Assembly: GCA_021201295.1 (NCBI GenBank)
Contig: JAJQFE010000025.1
Coordinates: 1 to 34,426 of the forward strand
Length of the DNA: 34,426 nucleotides
Source: Tannerellaceae bacterium
Lineage (GTDB): Bacteria; Bacteroidota; Bacteroidia; Bacteroidales; Tannerellaceae
Direction of reading: 5' to 3'
Shown here: positions 9,499 through 18,712 of the stretch, piece after piece
Position numbering within the stretch: position 1 is the first letter of the stretch
Layout: each line of letters opens with the position of its first letter
Notes under the pieces: model-generated
Databases searched by the model: none
The model's input: the letters and a program-made list of their open reading frames with translations, nothing else
Told to the model about the DNA's origin: nothing
Made by a program: the position numbers and the translations under genes

Positions 9499-10803
9499 AT
9501 GAAAAGCCCCTATTCCGTTCATTCTTTTATCTTGCTTTTGTCTCTACTGCCAGCGATTCCTTTATTTCCCCAGAACCCAATCCTTTCTCATTGGGAAATC
9601 CAGGAAGATTTCCATTTTTTATGTGAGAAAACAGAAACGATACATCCTAATATTCACCAGCATTACCCGGTTGAAGAATACAACAATAGAAAAGAGACTA
9701 TCCGGAGGACCTTCCCGGATTCCATGAGTGTAGAAGATTTCTATTTAACTATTGCTCCCTTCATTGCTAAAATAAAAGACGGACATACCAACATTCAGCC
9801 GGTTACTTCTCCCAACAGAATGAGACACCTGCAATCCGGATGAAAAACCACTCCTGTAAGAATAGTAACAAACGATGGATGTTTACTGGTTAAATACCTG
9901 TTAACGGATGAAAAGACCCCGATGGCCATACATGATACGATCATTTCCATTAACAACGTTTCTTCAAAAGATATATGTAATTATTTATATTCTTTACTGG
10001 CTTCAGAAAAAGGTGTTGAAATAACAGATGCGTATCTGGAACCCTATATTTCAACACTTCTGTGGTACAAATACCAGTGGGAAAATGAGTTTAATTTTAT
10101 ATTAAAAGGGCAAAATGGTTTTTATCAGGCTTCTTTACAAGGTGTATCCAACGACACGGCCTTAACCTATATCCGGGAATTAAATGCACAACAAGCAGAG
10201 ACAAATTTCTATTCTTTTCAACCAGATCCCATCACCCATTCCGGATATATACAAATTAAAACATTTACTGATCCTCCGTCTATCGGAAATTTTCTGGAAA
10301 AAACATTTGCTGAAATCAAACAGAACCATATTACAGAACTGACCATTGATGTACAAAATAATCCGGGAGGAACAAGCAGAGCTGTAGATAGCCTGGTCTT
10401 TTACCTGACAGATGAACCTTATCAAACCTATCAATCCATCCGCTTAAAAATCAGTCAGGAAGTAAAAGAGCGGTATGCAGAAATATACCCGGAGATTTAT
10501 GAACAAATTAGAGATATGAAAAACGGGGACATCTACACCTATCCCAGTACCTATCAGAAATCTGATAAAGAAAATATATACACAGGAAAACTAGCTATCC
10601 TATGTAATAAGAGTACTTATTCAGCAGTCTCCACCTTTGTTTCGATCATAAAAAACCTGCAACGGGGAACGGTTACCGGAGAGACGGGACAGAAAAGCCA
10701 TTATTACGGTGACATGCTATTCTTCCAGCTTTCACATTCAGGAATAAATTTCCATGTATCTATGAAAGAGTTTGATGACCAACTCGTAAAACCGACTACA
10801 TAA
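9499..10803 (+). pseudogene. S41 family (C-terminal processing type) peptidase, in-frame TGA
   Basis: Exported serine peptidase-like protein. A signal peptide (MKSPYSVHSFILLLSLLPAI) leads to an N-terminal helical region with KDGHTNI. Codon 115 (9841-9843) is TGA between LQSG and KTTPVRI; the frame then continues to TAA at 10801-10803. The S41 core has TIDVQNNPGG (residues about 282-291, matching the family's D-x-R/x-N-x-G-G) and the likely nucleophile in STYSAVSTF (S375). The protein ends at DDQLVKPTT, shortly after the INFHVSMKEF strand; S41 members usually continue with a GVxPD-type segment, so the C-terminus also looks short. It lies between two terminators, as a single-gene unit. Confidence 0.75.
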
Positions 10804-10816
10804 TAAAATCATACAG

Positions 10817-10839
10817 TAGAAGGATAGATAAAACTTCTA
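10817..10839 (+). terminator. Weak terminator after S41 gene
   Basis: A 6-bp stem (TAGAAG at 10817-10822 with CTTCTA at 10834-10839) is followed by TCTTTTTAT. The stem is short, so the call rests on the T-run and the position 13 bases after the stop. Confidence 0.35.
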
Positions 10840-10872
10840 TCTTTTTATAAACAAAAGAATAAACCGAGTTAG

Positions 10873-10902
10873 CTTGTCAGAAAGAGTTTTTTGTTACTTT
10901 TG
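10873..10902 (+). promoter_or_regulatory. Promoter of the cyclophilin pair
   Basis: CTTG at 10873-10876, an 18-base spacer, then TACTTTTG at 10895-10902 (perfect -7), 26 bases before the ATG at 10929. The -33 box differs from TTTG at one position. Confidence 0.6.
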
Positions 10903-10928
10903 CTTCTCATAAACAAACTATTCATACG

Positions 10929-11597
10929 ATGAAACACTTATTTACTCTGTTGACAGCGATAGTCTTTGTTTTCTCCGGTTTAACCCTTCATGCCCAGGAA
11001 GAAACCCTGGTTGTGATCGATACAGATATGGGAAAGATCAAAGTTAAATTATACAATGATACACCTCTCCACCGGGATAATTTCATCAAACATGTGAACG
11101 AAAACACCTATGACGGGTTATTATTTCACCGGGTCATTAAGCAATTTATGATCCAGGCAGGAGATGTAAATTTAAAAGATGCTCCTTTAGACAGTATTTT
11201 AGGCAGTGGAGATCTGGACTATACGGTTCCGGCAGAGATTATTTACCCTAAATATTTTCATAAATGGGGGGCCTTGTGCGCAGCCAGGACTCCGGATGAA
11301 CATAATCCGGAAAAAGCCTCTTCTGCCACCTAGTTCTATATCGTAACCGGTAAATTCTATACGGAACACGAATTGAACAAAATGGAAAAAGAACAAAATA
11401 TTACCTACACACCGGAACAACGGGAAGCATTTATGCTACAGGGAGAAACTCCCAGCTTGGATGGGAACTATACGGTATTCGGAGAGGTAGTAAGCGGACA
11501 GAAAATAGTGGATAAGATCAATCTGGTCATCACCAACGAGAAAGACCGTCCTTTAAAAAACATAAAGATCAAATCGATGGCAATCGTAAAAAAATAA
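10929..11597 (+). pseudogene. Cyclophilin-type peptidyl-prolyl isomerase, exported, in-frame TAG
   Basis: Cyclophilin that isomerises X-Pro bonds, probably in the periplasm given the signal peptide (MKHLFTLLTAIVFVFSGLTLHAQ). Family motifs include the catalytic-Arg segment LLFHRVIKQFMIQAGD and GALCAARTPDEHNPEKAS. Codon 135 (11331-11333) is TAG just after SSAT and before FYIVTG. The nearly invariant SQFFI motif puts Gln at that spot, and the next gene has ASSASQFFIV, so CAG to TAG is the obvious reading. The frame resumes to TAA at 11595-11597, 222 residues in total. The stop removes the Phe of the active-site wall and all that follows, so the short product should be inactive. The second cyclophilin starts 11 bases on. 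Confidence 0.9.
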
Positions 11598-11608
11598 CGA
11601 AAAGAAAA

Positions 11609-12372
11609 ATGGAAGAAAAGCAACAGGAAACACAGGTCGTATTACACACCACTTTAGGAGCGATCCGGATAAAATTATATAACGAAACCCCTCAACACCG
11701 GGATAACTTTATCAAATTAGTGAAAGAGGGTACTTACAACGGATTATTATTCCACCGGGTCATCCGAGAATTTATGATCCAGGGAGGAGATGTCACCTCC
11801 AAAATGCTCCCATCAGCAAACAATTAGGAAGCGGTGACCTGGGTTATACGGTTCCGGCAGAGTTTGTTTATCCTACCTATTTCCATAAAAGAGGGGCCCT
11901 GTCCGCTGCCCGTACGGGAGATGAAGTCAATCCGGAGAGAGCCTCTTCTGCCTCCCAGTTTTTTATTGTAACCGATAAAACCTATACAGATGCGGAATTG
12001 AATCAGATGAAAAAACAAAAAGAAGGCCGCCTGAAATTCGCTATCTTTACTCAGTTACAGGCAGAAAATAAAAGTAAGATCATGGAACTCTACCGGAATG
12101 GTGACAGGGATGAACTAGCCATCCTGCGGGATACCCTGACCGGCAAAGCTGAATTAGAAGCTGACAAACGGAAAGGAGAAACCCGAATGACTCCGGAACA
12201 ACGGGAAATTTACAAAACCATAGGGGGAGTTCCTTTCCTGGATAATGAATATACGGTTTACGGAGAAGTGGTGGAAGGAATGGAAGTAGTGAAGAAAATA
12301 GAAGAAGCTAAAACCAACGCCACAGACAGGCCGCTGGAAAACATTGTTATTATTTCTGCTGAGATTCTTTAA
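11609..12372 (+). pseudogene. Second cyclophilin-type peptidyl-prolyl isomerase, frameshifted
   Basis: Tandem paralogue of the preceding cyclophilin, but without a signal peptide (MEEKQQETQVVLHTTLGAIR), so probably cytoplasmic if the ATG at 11609 is the start. It has LLFHRVIREFMIQGGD and, in the downstream frame, GALSAARTGDEVNPERASSASQFFIV. The frame breaks at 11803-11804: AAA ATG CTC should read AAA GAT GCT, so one G is missing, and this is not in a base run. The restored protein is 254 aa. Compared with its neighbour it has a charged helical insert of about 45 residues (around 12030-12180) after the SQFFI motif. Both copies share an operon and both are damaged. Confidence 0.88.
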
Positions 12373-12419
12373 CAGACCTGTAAGCCGGTTGTTTTTCAGG
12401 AAAAAAGATAAAACCCATG

Positions 12420-12459
12420 ACACGGGATTACACAAAAAAGCAATTGTGTAGTTCCGTGT
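12420..12459 (+). terminator. Hairpin downstream of the cyclophilin pair
   Basis: Two 6-bp helices (12420-12425 with 12454-12459, and 12429-12434 with 12445-12450) are separated by a 3x3 internal loop, with a 10-base apical loop. It is followed by AATTTGTG, not a strong T-run. It may be a terminator for the cyclophilins or lie in the MATE leader. Confidence 0.4.
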
Positions 12460-12519
12460 AATTTGTGTGTTCAGACATACATCAGAAAAGAAACCCTACT
12501 TATATGCATCTATCAACAC

Positions 12520-13881
12520 ATGAATCTATCAATCTATAAAAGACATTACAAAGCAACGATCCGATTAGGGATCCCTATCATATTAGGACAAGTCGGAATC
12601 ATCATTGTCGGCTTTGCAGACAATATGATGGTAGGCCACCATAGTACGACCGAACTGGCCGCGGCCTCTTTCGTAAATAACTTTTTCAACCTGGCTTTTA
12701 TCTTTGGTATGGGATTTTCTTATGGCCTGACTCCTGTCATCGGAGGACTGTTTGCAGACAACCGGAAAGCCACAGCCGGAGAAGTACTGAAAAACAGTCT
12801 GCTGATTAATTTTCTGGTAGGCATTACCCTGAGCCTGTGTATGTTATTCCTTCTGCTCCATATAGACTTACTCAAACAACCGCAGGAACTGCTTCCTTAT
12901 ATTCTCCCCTACTACACCATACAACTCTTTTCGGTGATCTTCACCATGCTGTTCAACTCTTTCAAACAATTTAGCGATGGAACCACCGATACGCTTACCC
13001 CCATGTGGATCATCCTGACATCTAGCCTACTGAATATTATAGGCAATTATATACTTATCTTCGGCAAATTCGGCGCTCCGGAATTAGGGCTGACCGGAGC
13101 AGGGATTTCCACGTTAATATTAATAAGCCGGATTTTTACCTTTCTCCTGTTCTTCCTGCTGTTTGTCCGCCATCCAAAATACAAAGACTACCTAAAAGGG
13201 TTCCGGAAAGGAAAGATCAACCGTAGCCATCTTTCCAACCTGGCCCGTTTGGGGCTGCCCGTAGGTTTTCTTATGGGCGTGGAAACCGGCTCTTTCAGCC
13301 TCAGTGTAATTATGATGGGATGGTTAGGAAGCATGGCGCTGGCTGCACACCAGATCGTAATTGTAATTACCACACTGGGCTTTATGATCTACTATGGTAT
13401 CGCAGCAGCAGTCACGATCCGGGTAAGTACTTTTAAAAGCCGGAATGATTATTCCAACATACGCGTGGCGACCTTTTCCGGTCTGCATCTGATCCTGGGA
13501 ACTGCCCTGATCGTGATGGTAGTCATCCTGTTTTTCCGGCACCAGATGGGTTATTTATTTACCCACGAAGTCTCCGTAACAGAATTAGTAGCCCTGTTAG
13601 CCTTTCCTGTTATCTTATATCAGTTAGGAGACGGATTGCAGATCCTCTTTTCCAACGCTCTGCGAGGAATAGCAGATGTAAAATATATGGCTTATATGGC
13701 TCTCTTCTGCCACTTCGGATTAGCTCTTCCTATTGGCTATTTGTGCGGATTCATATGGAAGTGGGGAGCGCTCGGAATATGGTGTGGCTACCCGGTTAGT
13801 CTGACGATTTTAGGGCTTATCCTATGGAGAAGGTTTAATATACTTACTAACCGATCATTACAAACCGGTTCCCGGACCTGA
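12520..13881 (+). CDS. MATE family multidrug/toxin efflux transporter
   Basis: Intact 453-aa inner-membrane cation-coupled exporter of the NorM/DinF superfamily, with about twelve hydrophobic segments. Signature parts are IPIILGQVGIIIVGFADNMMVGHH near the N-terminus and, at the start of the second half, GLPVGFLMGVETGSFSLSVIMMGWLGS. The ATG at 12520 is chosen; a TTG at 12463 would add 19 polar residues without a homology argument. It ends in TGA, with an in-frame TAA five codons later. It is convergent with the rluA-like gene 47 bases away. Substrates cannot be predicted from sequence. Confidence 0.93.
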   Translation: MNLSIYKRHYKATIRLGIPIILGQVGIIIVGFADNMMVGHHSTTELAAASFVNNFFNLAFIFGMGFSYGLTPVIGGLFADNRKATAGEVLKNSLLINFLVGITLSLCMLFLLLHIDLLKQPQELLPYILPYYTIQLFSVIFTMLFNSFKQFSDGTTDTLTPMWIILTSSLLNIIGNYILIFGKFGAPELGLTGAGISTLILISRIFTFLLFFLLFVRHPKYKDYLKGFRKGKINRSHLSNLARLGLPVGFLMGVETGSFSLSVIMMGWLGSMALAAHQIVIVITTLGFMIYYGIAAAVTIRVSTFKSRNDYSNIRVATFSGLHLILGTALIVMVVILFFRHQMGYLFTHEVSVTELVALLAFPVILYQLGDGLQILFSNALRGIADVKYMAYMALFCHFGLALPIGYLCGFIWKWGALGIWCGYPVSLTILGLILWRRFNILTNRSLQTGSRT

Positions 13882-13928
13882 TCCGGAAAACAATTTTAAC
13901 TGAATAGGCTATAAAGAATAAAGAAAAA

Positions 13929-14603
13929 TCAGTATCCGGAAGTAATTTCCTTCCATAGATTGTCTTCCGGAACCGTAGCCACAATCGTTAGCTCCTCTTT
14001 GGAAACAGGGTGCATAAATGAGGCACAACGGGAATGGAGGCTGATCCCTCCATCTTTATTGGAATGGTCCGCTCCATATTTCAGATCTCCCTTAATAGGA
14101 CAACCTATTTTTGCCAGTTGACAACGGATCTGGTGATGACGGCCTGTTTTCAAGTCTACTTCCAGCAAATAATAATTATCCGAACGGGCGATCAGTTTAT
14201 AGGAAAGAATGGCTTTTTTAGCATCAGGACGTTCCGTATCGTAAGCAAAACTTTTATTCTGTTTCTCATTCCGTACGATCCAATGGACTAATTCCGCTTC
14301 CTCAGCAGGAGGACAGTTCTTTACGATAACCCAATAGGTTTTCTTTACCTGCCCAAGACGGAACAGTTCATTCAGGCGGGAAAGCGCCTTACTGGTTTTA
14401 GCAAAAAGGACCAGGCCACTGACAGAACGGTCCAGACGGTGTGTCACACCGACAAACACGTTCCCGGGTTTCTGATACTTCTCTTTCAGCCATGTTTTCA
14501 ACAGTTCCGAAAGAGGAGTATCCCCGGTTTTATCTCCTTGTACAATCTCCCGGCAGGTTTTATTTACCGCGATCAGATGATTGTCTTCGTAGATAACTTC
14601 CAT
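13929..14603 (-). CDS. RluA-family pseudouridine synthase
   Basis: Intact 224-aa enzyme that converts uridine to pseudouridine in RNA, in this family usually 23S rRNA or tRNA. The catalytic motif THRLDRSVSGLVLFAK (Asp in HRLD) and the C-terminal LKTGRHHQIRCQL motif are clear. There is no N-terminal S4 domain, so it is a short RluA type and not RluB/C/D-like in architecture. It starts 4 bases after the end of fabG and belongs to the TetR-KAS III-FabG transcription unit. It ends in TGA; the ten further codons to the next TAA do not look like protein, so the TGA is a real stop. The exact target uridine is unknown. Confidence 0.9.
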   Translation of the reverse strand: MEVIYEDNHLIAVNKTCREIVQGDKTGDTPLSELLKTWLKEKYQKPGNVFVGVTHRLDRSVSGLVLFAKTSKALSRLNELFRLGQVKKTYWVIVKNCPPAEEAELVHWIVRNEKQNKSFAYDTERPDAKKAILSYKLIARSDNYYLLEVDLKTGRHHQIRCQLAKIGCPIKGDLKYGADHSNKDGGISLHSRCASFMHPVSKEELTIVATVPEDNLWKEITSGY

Positions 14604-14607
14604 ATAA

Positions 14608-15354
14608 TTAAGTATTCATCCCACCGCAACAGCAAATCACCTGCCCTGTTACATAGGAAGACATATCAGAAGCCAGGAAAGTAGCCACATTGGCCACATC
14701 TTCCGGTGTCCCGCCACGGCGTAAAGGAATCTGTTTAGCCCATTCCGCTTTGACCTCTTCAGAAAGAGCAGCTGTCATATCTGTAATAATAAATCCCGGA
14801 GCAATTGCATTGGCACGTACCCCACGGGAACCCAATTCTTTGGCTACACTCTTTGCCAGACCAATCATCCCGGCCTTAGAGGCAGAATAATTCGCCTGTC
14901 CTGCATTTCCGGATACACCTACCACAGAAGCCATATTAATGATACTTCCGGTTTTCTGCTTCATCATCACAGGAGTGACTGCATGCACAAAATTAAAAGC
15001 CGATTTCAGGTTGGCATTGATCACCATATCCCACTGTTGCTCAGTCATACGCATCATCAATCCATCCCATGTAATACCAGCATTATTTACCAGAATATCC
15101 ACACGGCCAAAATCCTTCACAATCTCCGCCACCACCTGATGCGTATCTTCATAGTTAGCAGCATTTGAAGCATATCCTTTTGCTTTTACGCCCAAAGCCT
15201 CCAGCTCCTGCTGAGTAGCCAGTCCGTTTTCATCGATGGCCAGGTCAGTGAATGCAATATTTGCTCCTTCCGCAGCAAACTTCAATGCAATAGCTTTACC
15301 AATACCTCGAGCAGCACCAGTTACAATAGCTACTTTTCCTTCCAGTAATTTCAT
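14608..15354 (-). CDS. fabG: 3-oxoacyl-ACP reductase (FabG-like SDR)
   Basis: Intact 248-aa short-chain dehydrogenase/reductase that reduces 3-oxoacyl-ACP to 3-hydroxyacyl-ACP with NADPH in fatty acid synthesis. It shows the cofactor loop TGAARGIG (residues 12-19), NNAG (90-93), the catalytic Ser143, Tyr156 and Lys160 (YSASK), and the C-terminal CGGMNT ending typical of FabG. It lies between KAS III, 118 bases upstream, and rluA, 4 bases downstream. With KAS III it could supply or extend a special acyl chain, so it may be a second, specialised FabG. Confidence 0.92.
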   Translation of the reverse strand: MKLLEGKVAIVTGAARGIGKAIALKFAAEGANIAFTDLAIDENGLATQQELEALGVKAKGYASNAANYEDTHQVVAEIVKDFGRVDILVNNAGITWDGLMMRMTEQQWDMVINANLKSAFNFVHAVTPVMMKQKTGSIINMASVVGVSGNAGQANYSASKAGMIGLAKSVAKELGSRGVRANAIAPGFIITDMTAALSEEVKAEWAKQIPLRRGGTPEDVANVATFLASDMSSYVTGQVICCCGGMNT

Positions 15355-15367
15355 ATTATTTATTATT

Positions 15368-15440
15368 TAGTAGTTAAGTAATCAGAGTAGTTACCAGTAG
15401 TCAGGCTCCTTAGTAGTCAAGTAGTACACACCTTAATCCT
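15368..15440. repeat. Cluster of short TAGTAGTTAAG-like direct repeats
   Basis: The 118-base gap between KAS III and fabG contains TAGTAGTTAAG at 15368-15378 and degenerate copies (AGTAGTTA, CAGTAGTC, TTAGTAGTCAAGTAGT) up to about 15426. The same 11-base word occurs at 17284-17294 and, inverted, in the palindrome that follows. It is not coding in any frame I could assign. Confidence 0.5.
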
Positions 15441-15472
15441 ATAACTTCTTTAACTTCCTTGCCTACTGATCA

Positions 15473-16413
15473 TTACCATTTTATCAAACAGGCCCCGGCT
15501 GAATATCCTCCGCCAAAGACCGTAATACATACAATGTCTCCCTTTTTGAAAAGATGCTCATGCTGAGCGTAGACCAAAGCGGAACTGACCGAACCGGTAT
15601 TCCCCAGCTCCTCAATATTATGCAGGAACTTTTCTTCCGGTAATTCCAGTTGCTTCGCAATATTAGACATAATACGCATATTTGCCTGGTGGCCGATAAA
15701 ATAGGAAAGATCATCCAGTGTATAGCCATTCTTCTCCAATACATAGAGTACATTCTTAGGCATATACGTACAAGCCTGAATAAAGACATCCTTTCCTTCT
15801 GGCATCATAATCCCTCCATCCCGGGGACAAAGCTGCACCCCTTCCGGACCTTTACTGATATGTCCCAGTCCTTCCGTATAGATCTCCTCAATACGGGGTT
15901 CCCCTGTTGACATCTGCTCTTTTGAAATAAAGAAAGCAGCAGCATCTCCCCATAAATGTCCGGCTTTAGGATCCGTATCATTCGAGTAAGCAGAGTTCTT
16001 ATCCGCAGATATGTTAACGCTTTCGTTGCTTTTCCCATGGCAAAATAACCTTCTACCACCTCCAGGGCATTCAGAAAAGAAGAACAGGCTGACGACAGGT
16101 ACAAAGCTTTTGCCTTCGTCATATTAAATTCTTTCTGAGCCACATGCGCAGCAGTAGCCACGGTATCGTAAGGAGAATAAGAAGCAGCAATAATGAGGTT
16201 AACCTCCGTAATATTATAGGGTAACTTAGGCAATGCATCGCGGATAGCCTCCAGTCCCATTGTGTTAATGTTTTCTTCGGGTTGTGCTCTAGAACGAGAA
16301 ATAATACCAGTACGCTGTTCAATCCACTCACTGGTCAACCTATTCAGCTCTAAGAAATAGTCGTTATGCACCCTTTCTGCAGGGACATAGACACCTGTAG
16401 CATTAATAAACAT
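15473..16413 (-). pseudogene. 3-oxoacyl-ACP synthase III (KAS III, FabH-like), frameshifted
   Basis: Thiolase-fold enzyme that condenses a starter acyl group with malonyl-ACP. The first frame gives GVYVPAERV, WIEQRTGI and the catalytic Cys110 in YLSSACSSFLNALEVV. The second gives AGHLWGDAAA, the catalytic His in YFIGHQANMRI and the Asn in EELGNTGSVSSAL. So the whole Cys-His-Asn triad is encoded but split. The shift lies at about 16012-16021, in AAAGCGTTAAC. Loss of one copy of a GTTA duplication would explain it, restoring something like KALVNISADKNSAYS; that reconstruction is inference. The gene follows tetR by 7 bases and precedes fabG. It is probably a specialised rather than the primary FabH, given the regulator beside it, but this is not proven. 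Confidence 0.88.
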
Positions 16414-16420
16414 TCTCGCC

Positions 16421-17014
16421 TTATTTTAACTTAATTCCATTGAATATTAAATTAACCACATTATCCCTTCTTTTAATGCACTCACTGATCGTGTTTCCCA
16501 TCTGTCCCCGTATATAAGGAACCTCGAGACCTTTCAGTGCATGGTGCAGTACAAGGGCTGTGATCTCCACATCCGGCATATTAAATACTCCTTCTTTTAC
16601 TCCTGCATCCAATATTCCGGTTAACATCTCTACTTCACGCAGATCAAAAGTTTTCCGGACTTTTTCTACCAGCCAGATATCCCGGAAAAAATTAGCTCTC
16701 AACGTTCCGTTACGGAACACAATAGACTTGACAGCATCTAATCGGGCATAAATAAAGGTTAGTAATTTTTCATCAGCAGGGAGATCTTTGGCAGCCACAT
16801 CCAGAAGCATAGTATACAATTTATCCAGTTCTGACTCTACAACGGCTAAATAGATCTCATTTTTACTTTTAAAATAGGTATATAAAGTACGCCTTCCTTT
16901 ACGGGAAGCCTGTGCAATATCATTCATAGTCGTATTATCCACTCCCATACGAGCGAACAACTGCCTGGCTACATCCACTAACATGTCACGTGTCTTAGAA
17001 ACTGTCACTGCCAT
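16421..17014 (-). CDS. TetR/AcrR family transcriptional regulator
   Basis: Intact 197-aa repressor-type protein. The N-terminal helix-turn-helix (about residues 24-50) includes TTMNDIAQASRKGRRTLYTYFKSKNEIY, which in shorter parts matches the family pattern DIA-x-A-x(3)-G-x-LY-x-YF-x-SK. The C-terminal ligand domain is variable and not informative. It is first in the TetR-KAS III-FabG-RluA unit, with only 7 bases before KAS III, so it probably autoregulates the operon in response to an acyl ligand, as FabR-like and similar regulators do; the ligand is inference. The unit is divergent from the initiator tRNA gene. Confidence 0.9.
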   Translation of the reverse strand: MAVTVSKTRDMLVDVARQLFARMGVDNTTMNDIAQASRKGRRTLYTYFKSKNEIYLAVVESELDKLYTMLLDVAAKDLPADEKLLTFIYARLDAVKSIVFRNGTLRANFFRDIWLVEKVRKTFDLREVEMLTGILDAGVKEGVFNMPDVEITALVLHHALKGLEVPYIRGQMGNTISECIKRRDNVVNLIFNGIKLK

Positions 17015-17106
17015 TTAAATTTTATTGCACATTTTATTTGAAACTGTGCGCAAAGTACCTAAAAAGATTGGTTCTACCAAATATATTAAAAAAAACTTAC
17101 AATAAA

Positions 17107-17135
17107 TTTGTTTTATAAAAAAACCCTTATCTTTG
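17107..17135 (+). promoter_or_regulatory. Promoter of initiator tRNA
   Basis: TTTG at 17107-17110 and a perfect -7 box TATCTTTG at 17128-17135, 32 bases before the tRNA. The spacer is 17 bases, a little short of the usual 19-21. Confidence 0.55.
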
Positions 17136-17167
17136 TACTCGCAATTAAAAAAATAATTGTACTATAT

Positions 17168-17239
<72 letters not shown>

Positions 17240-17244
17240 CTTTT

Positions 17245-17285
17245 TAAAGAAGCCTCTATTCATTTTTTGAATAGGGGCTTCTTTA
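17245..17285 (+). terminator. Terminator of tRNA-fMet
   Basis: An 18-bp stem (17245-17262 with 17268-17285, one G-U pair) with a T5 loop, starting 5 bases after the tRNA. Confidence 0.75.
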
Positions 17286-17402
17286 GTAGTTAAGGAGTTA
17301 CCGCTTCGCCGGGAGTTGAGTAGTAAGTAGAAAAGAAAGAAACTTACCTACTTACTACTTAACTACTAAGGAACAAAGCGACTAATAGCTCCTTTAACTA
17401 CT
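17284..17402. repeat. Nested imperfect palindrome
   Basis: The inner stem pairs 17314-17330 with 17348-17364 (17 bp, one G-U, 17-base loop). The outer arms are also related: AGTAGTTAAGGAG near 17285-17297 against the reverse complement of CTCCTTTAACTACT near 17390-17403, with some gaps. The whole is about 118 bp and built from TAGTAGTTAAG-like words, as in the 15368-15440 cluster. It could be an intergenic palindromic (REP- or MITE-like) element; no coding potential is seen. Confidence 0.55.
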
Positions 17403-17489
17403 CTTGTATTTTCTTTCTGCTTTTCTAAACCTACAGGCTGTTCTTTTGTTTGTTTTAAAAAGGTAATTATCAATCCGAAACATCACACT

Positions 17490-18404
17490 ATGGATTTCAT
17501 TGACTATTATAACATCTTAGGGGTCGATAAAAATGCCTCACAGGCAGACATCAAGAAGGCGTATAAAAAATTAGCCCGTAAATACCATCCGGACCTTAAC
17601 CCGGAAGATGCATCCGCCCATCAGAAATTCCAGCAGATCAACGAAGCCAACGAAGTGCTGAGTGATCCGGAAAAAAGAAAAAAATATAATCAGTACGGAG
17701 AAAACTGGAAACATGCAGATGCGTACGAAAGTCAACGCCAGCAATACCAGGGCAGCCAGCAAGGATATGACTTCGGTGGAGGTAGCGGCGGAGATTCCTT
17801 CTGGTCCTATTCAGGTGGCGGGGATTTCTCCAATTTCTTTGAATCCATGTTTGGGTCCGCCCGGGGTGGAAGCAGTAGCCGGAGCAATTATGGCTTCCGT
17901 GGCCAGGATTATACCTCCGAACTACATCTGACCCTGACAGACGCTGCCAAAACCCATAAACAGGTTATCAATGTAAACGGTAAAAGCCTGCGTATCACAG
18001 TCCCGGCCGGAGTCGCCAACGGTCAGACCATTAAACTCAAAGGGCAGGGAGGGCAGGGAGCCAACAACGGACCCAACGGAGACCTCTACATCACCTTTGT
18101 AATCTCAGAGGACAGCCGCTTCAACCGGATAGGGGATAACCTCTACGCTACAGTCCCTCTGGATCTGTACACAGCTATCTTAGGAGGTGAGCAGATCATA
18201 GAAACCCTGAATGGGAAAGTAAAACTTAAAATAAAACCCGGAACCCAGAACAACACCAAAGCAAGGCTAAAAGGAAAAGGGTTCCCTGTATACAAGCAAG
18301 AAGGGCGGCACGGAGACCTGATCATCACCTACTCGATCAAGATCCCAACTCATCTGACAGAAAGACAAAAAGAACTGTTTAAAGAAATTCAAAGTCTGAA
18401 CTAA
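17490..18404 (+). CDS. cbpA: DnaJ-class co-chaperone CbpA
   Basis: Intact 304-aa Hsp40 of the CbpA type. The J domain (residues 1-70) has the HPD motif (YHPDLNPED) that stimulates DnaK ATPase. A Gly/Ser/Gln-rich linker (about 75-135) follows, then two beta-sandwich substrate-binding domains with [18 protein letters not shown] and [17 protein letters not shown]. The Cys-rich zinc finger of true DnaJ is absent, which places it with CbpA. The cbpM gene starts 14 bases downstream, the usual cbpA-cbpM operon. No clear promoter box is seen in the preceding 85 bases. Confidence 0.95.
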   Translation: MDFIDYYNILGVDKNASQADIKKAYKKLARKYHPDLNPEDASAHQKFQQINEANEVLSDPEKRKKYNQYGENWKHADAYESQRQQYQGSQQGYDFGGGSGGDSFWSYSGGGDFSNFFESMFGSARGGSSSRSNYGFRGQDYTSELHLTLTDAAKTHKQVINVNGKSLRITVPAGVANGQTIKLKGQGGQGANNGPNGDLYITFVISEDSRFNRIGDNLYATVPLDLYTAILGGEQIIETLNGKVKLKIKPGTQNNTKARLKGKGFPVYKQEGRHGDLIITYSIKIPTHLTERQKELFKEIQSLN

Positions 18405-18418
18405 AAAACACCTATCCT

Positions 18419-18712
18419 ATGAAACTGGATTTAATCGTATTAACTGACTACTGTGTCAAAGTAAACATCGAGCCATCTTTTGTTTTATTATTAAACGAAG
18501 AAGGGCTGATCGAAGTCCATCTGATTGAGAACACACAGTATTTATTACTTTCCCAACTAAAAGACCTGGAAAGATATACCCGCATGTATTATGACTTGTC
18601 CATCAATATGGAAGGGATTGATGTGATCCATCACCTGCTGGACAGAATGAAATCCATGCAGGCTGAGATCAGCCACTTAAAGAAAAGACTCCGTTTATAC
18701 GAAGCAGAATAA
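18419..18712 (+). CDS. cbpM: Chaperone modulator CbpM (MerR-like)
   Basis: Small 97-aa protein located just after cbpA. It has an N-terminal winged-helix-like half (FVLLLNEEGLIEVHLIENTQ, then LSQLKDLERYTRMYYDLSINMEGIDVI in shorter parts) and a C-terminal coiled coil (LLDRMKSMQAEISHLKKRL). This matches CbpM, which binds the J domain of CbpA and inhibits it. The assignment relies on the pattern and on the operon with cbpA, spacing 14 bases. Confidence 0.88.
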   Translation: MKLDLIVLTDYCVKVNIEPSFVLLLNEEGLIEVHLIENTQYLLLSQLKDLERYTRMYYDLSINMEGIDVIHHLLDRMKSMQAEISHLKKRLRLYEAE

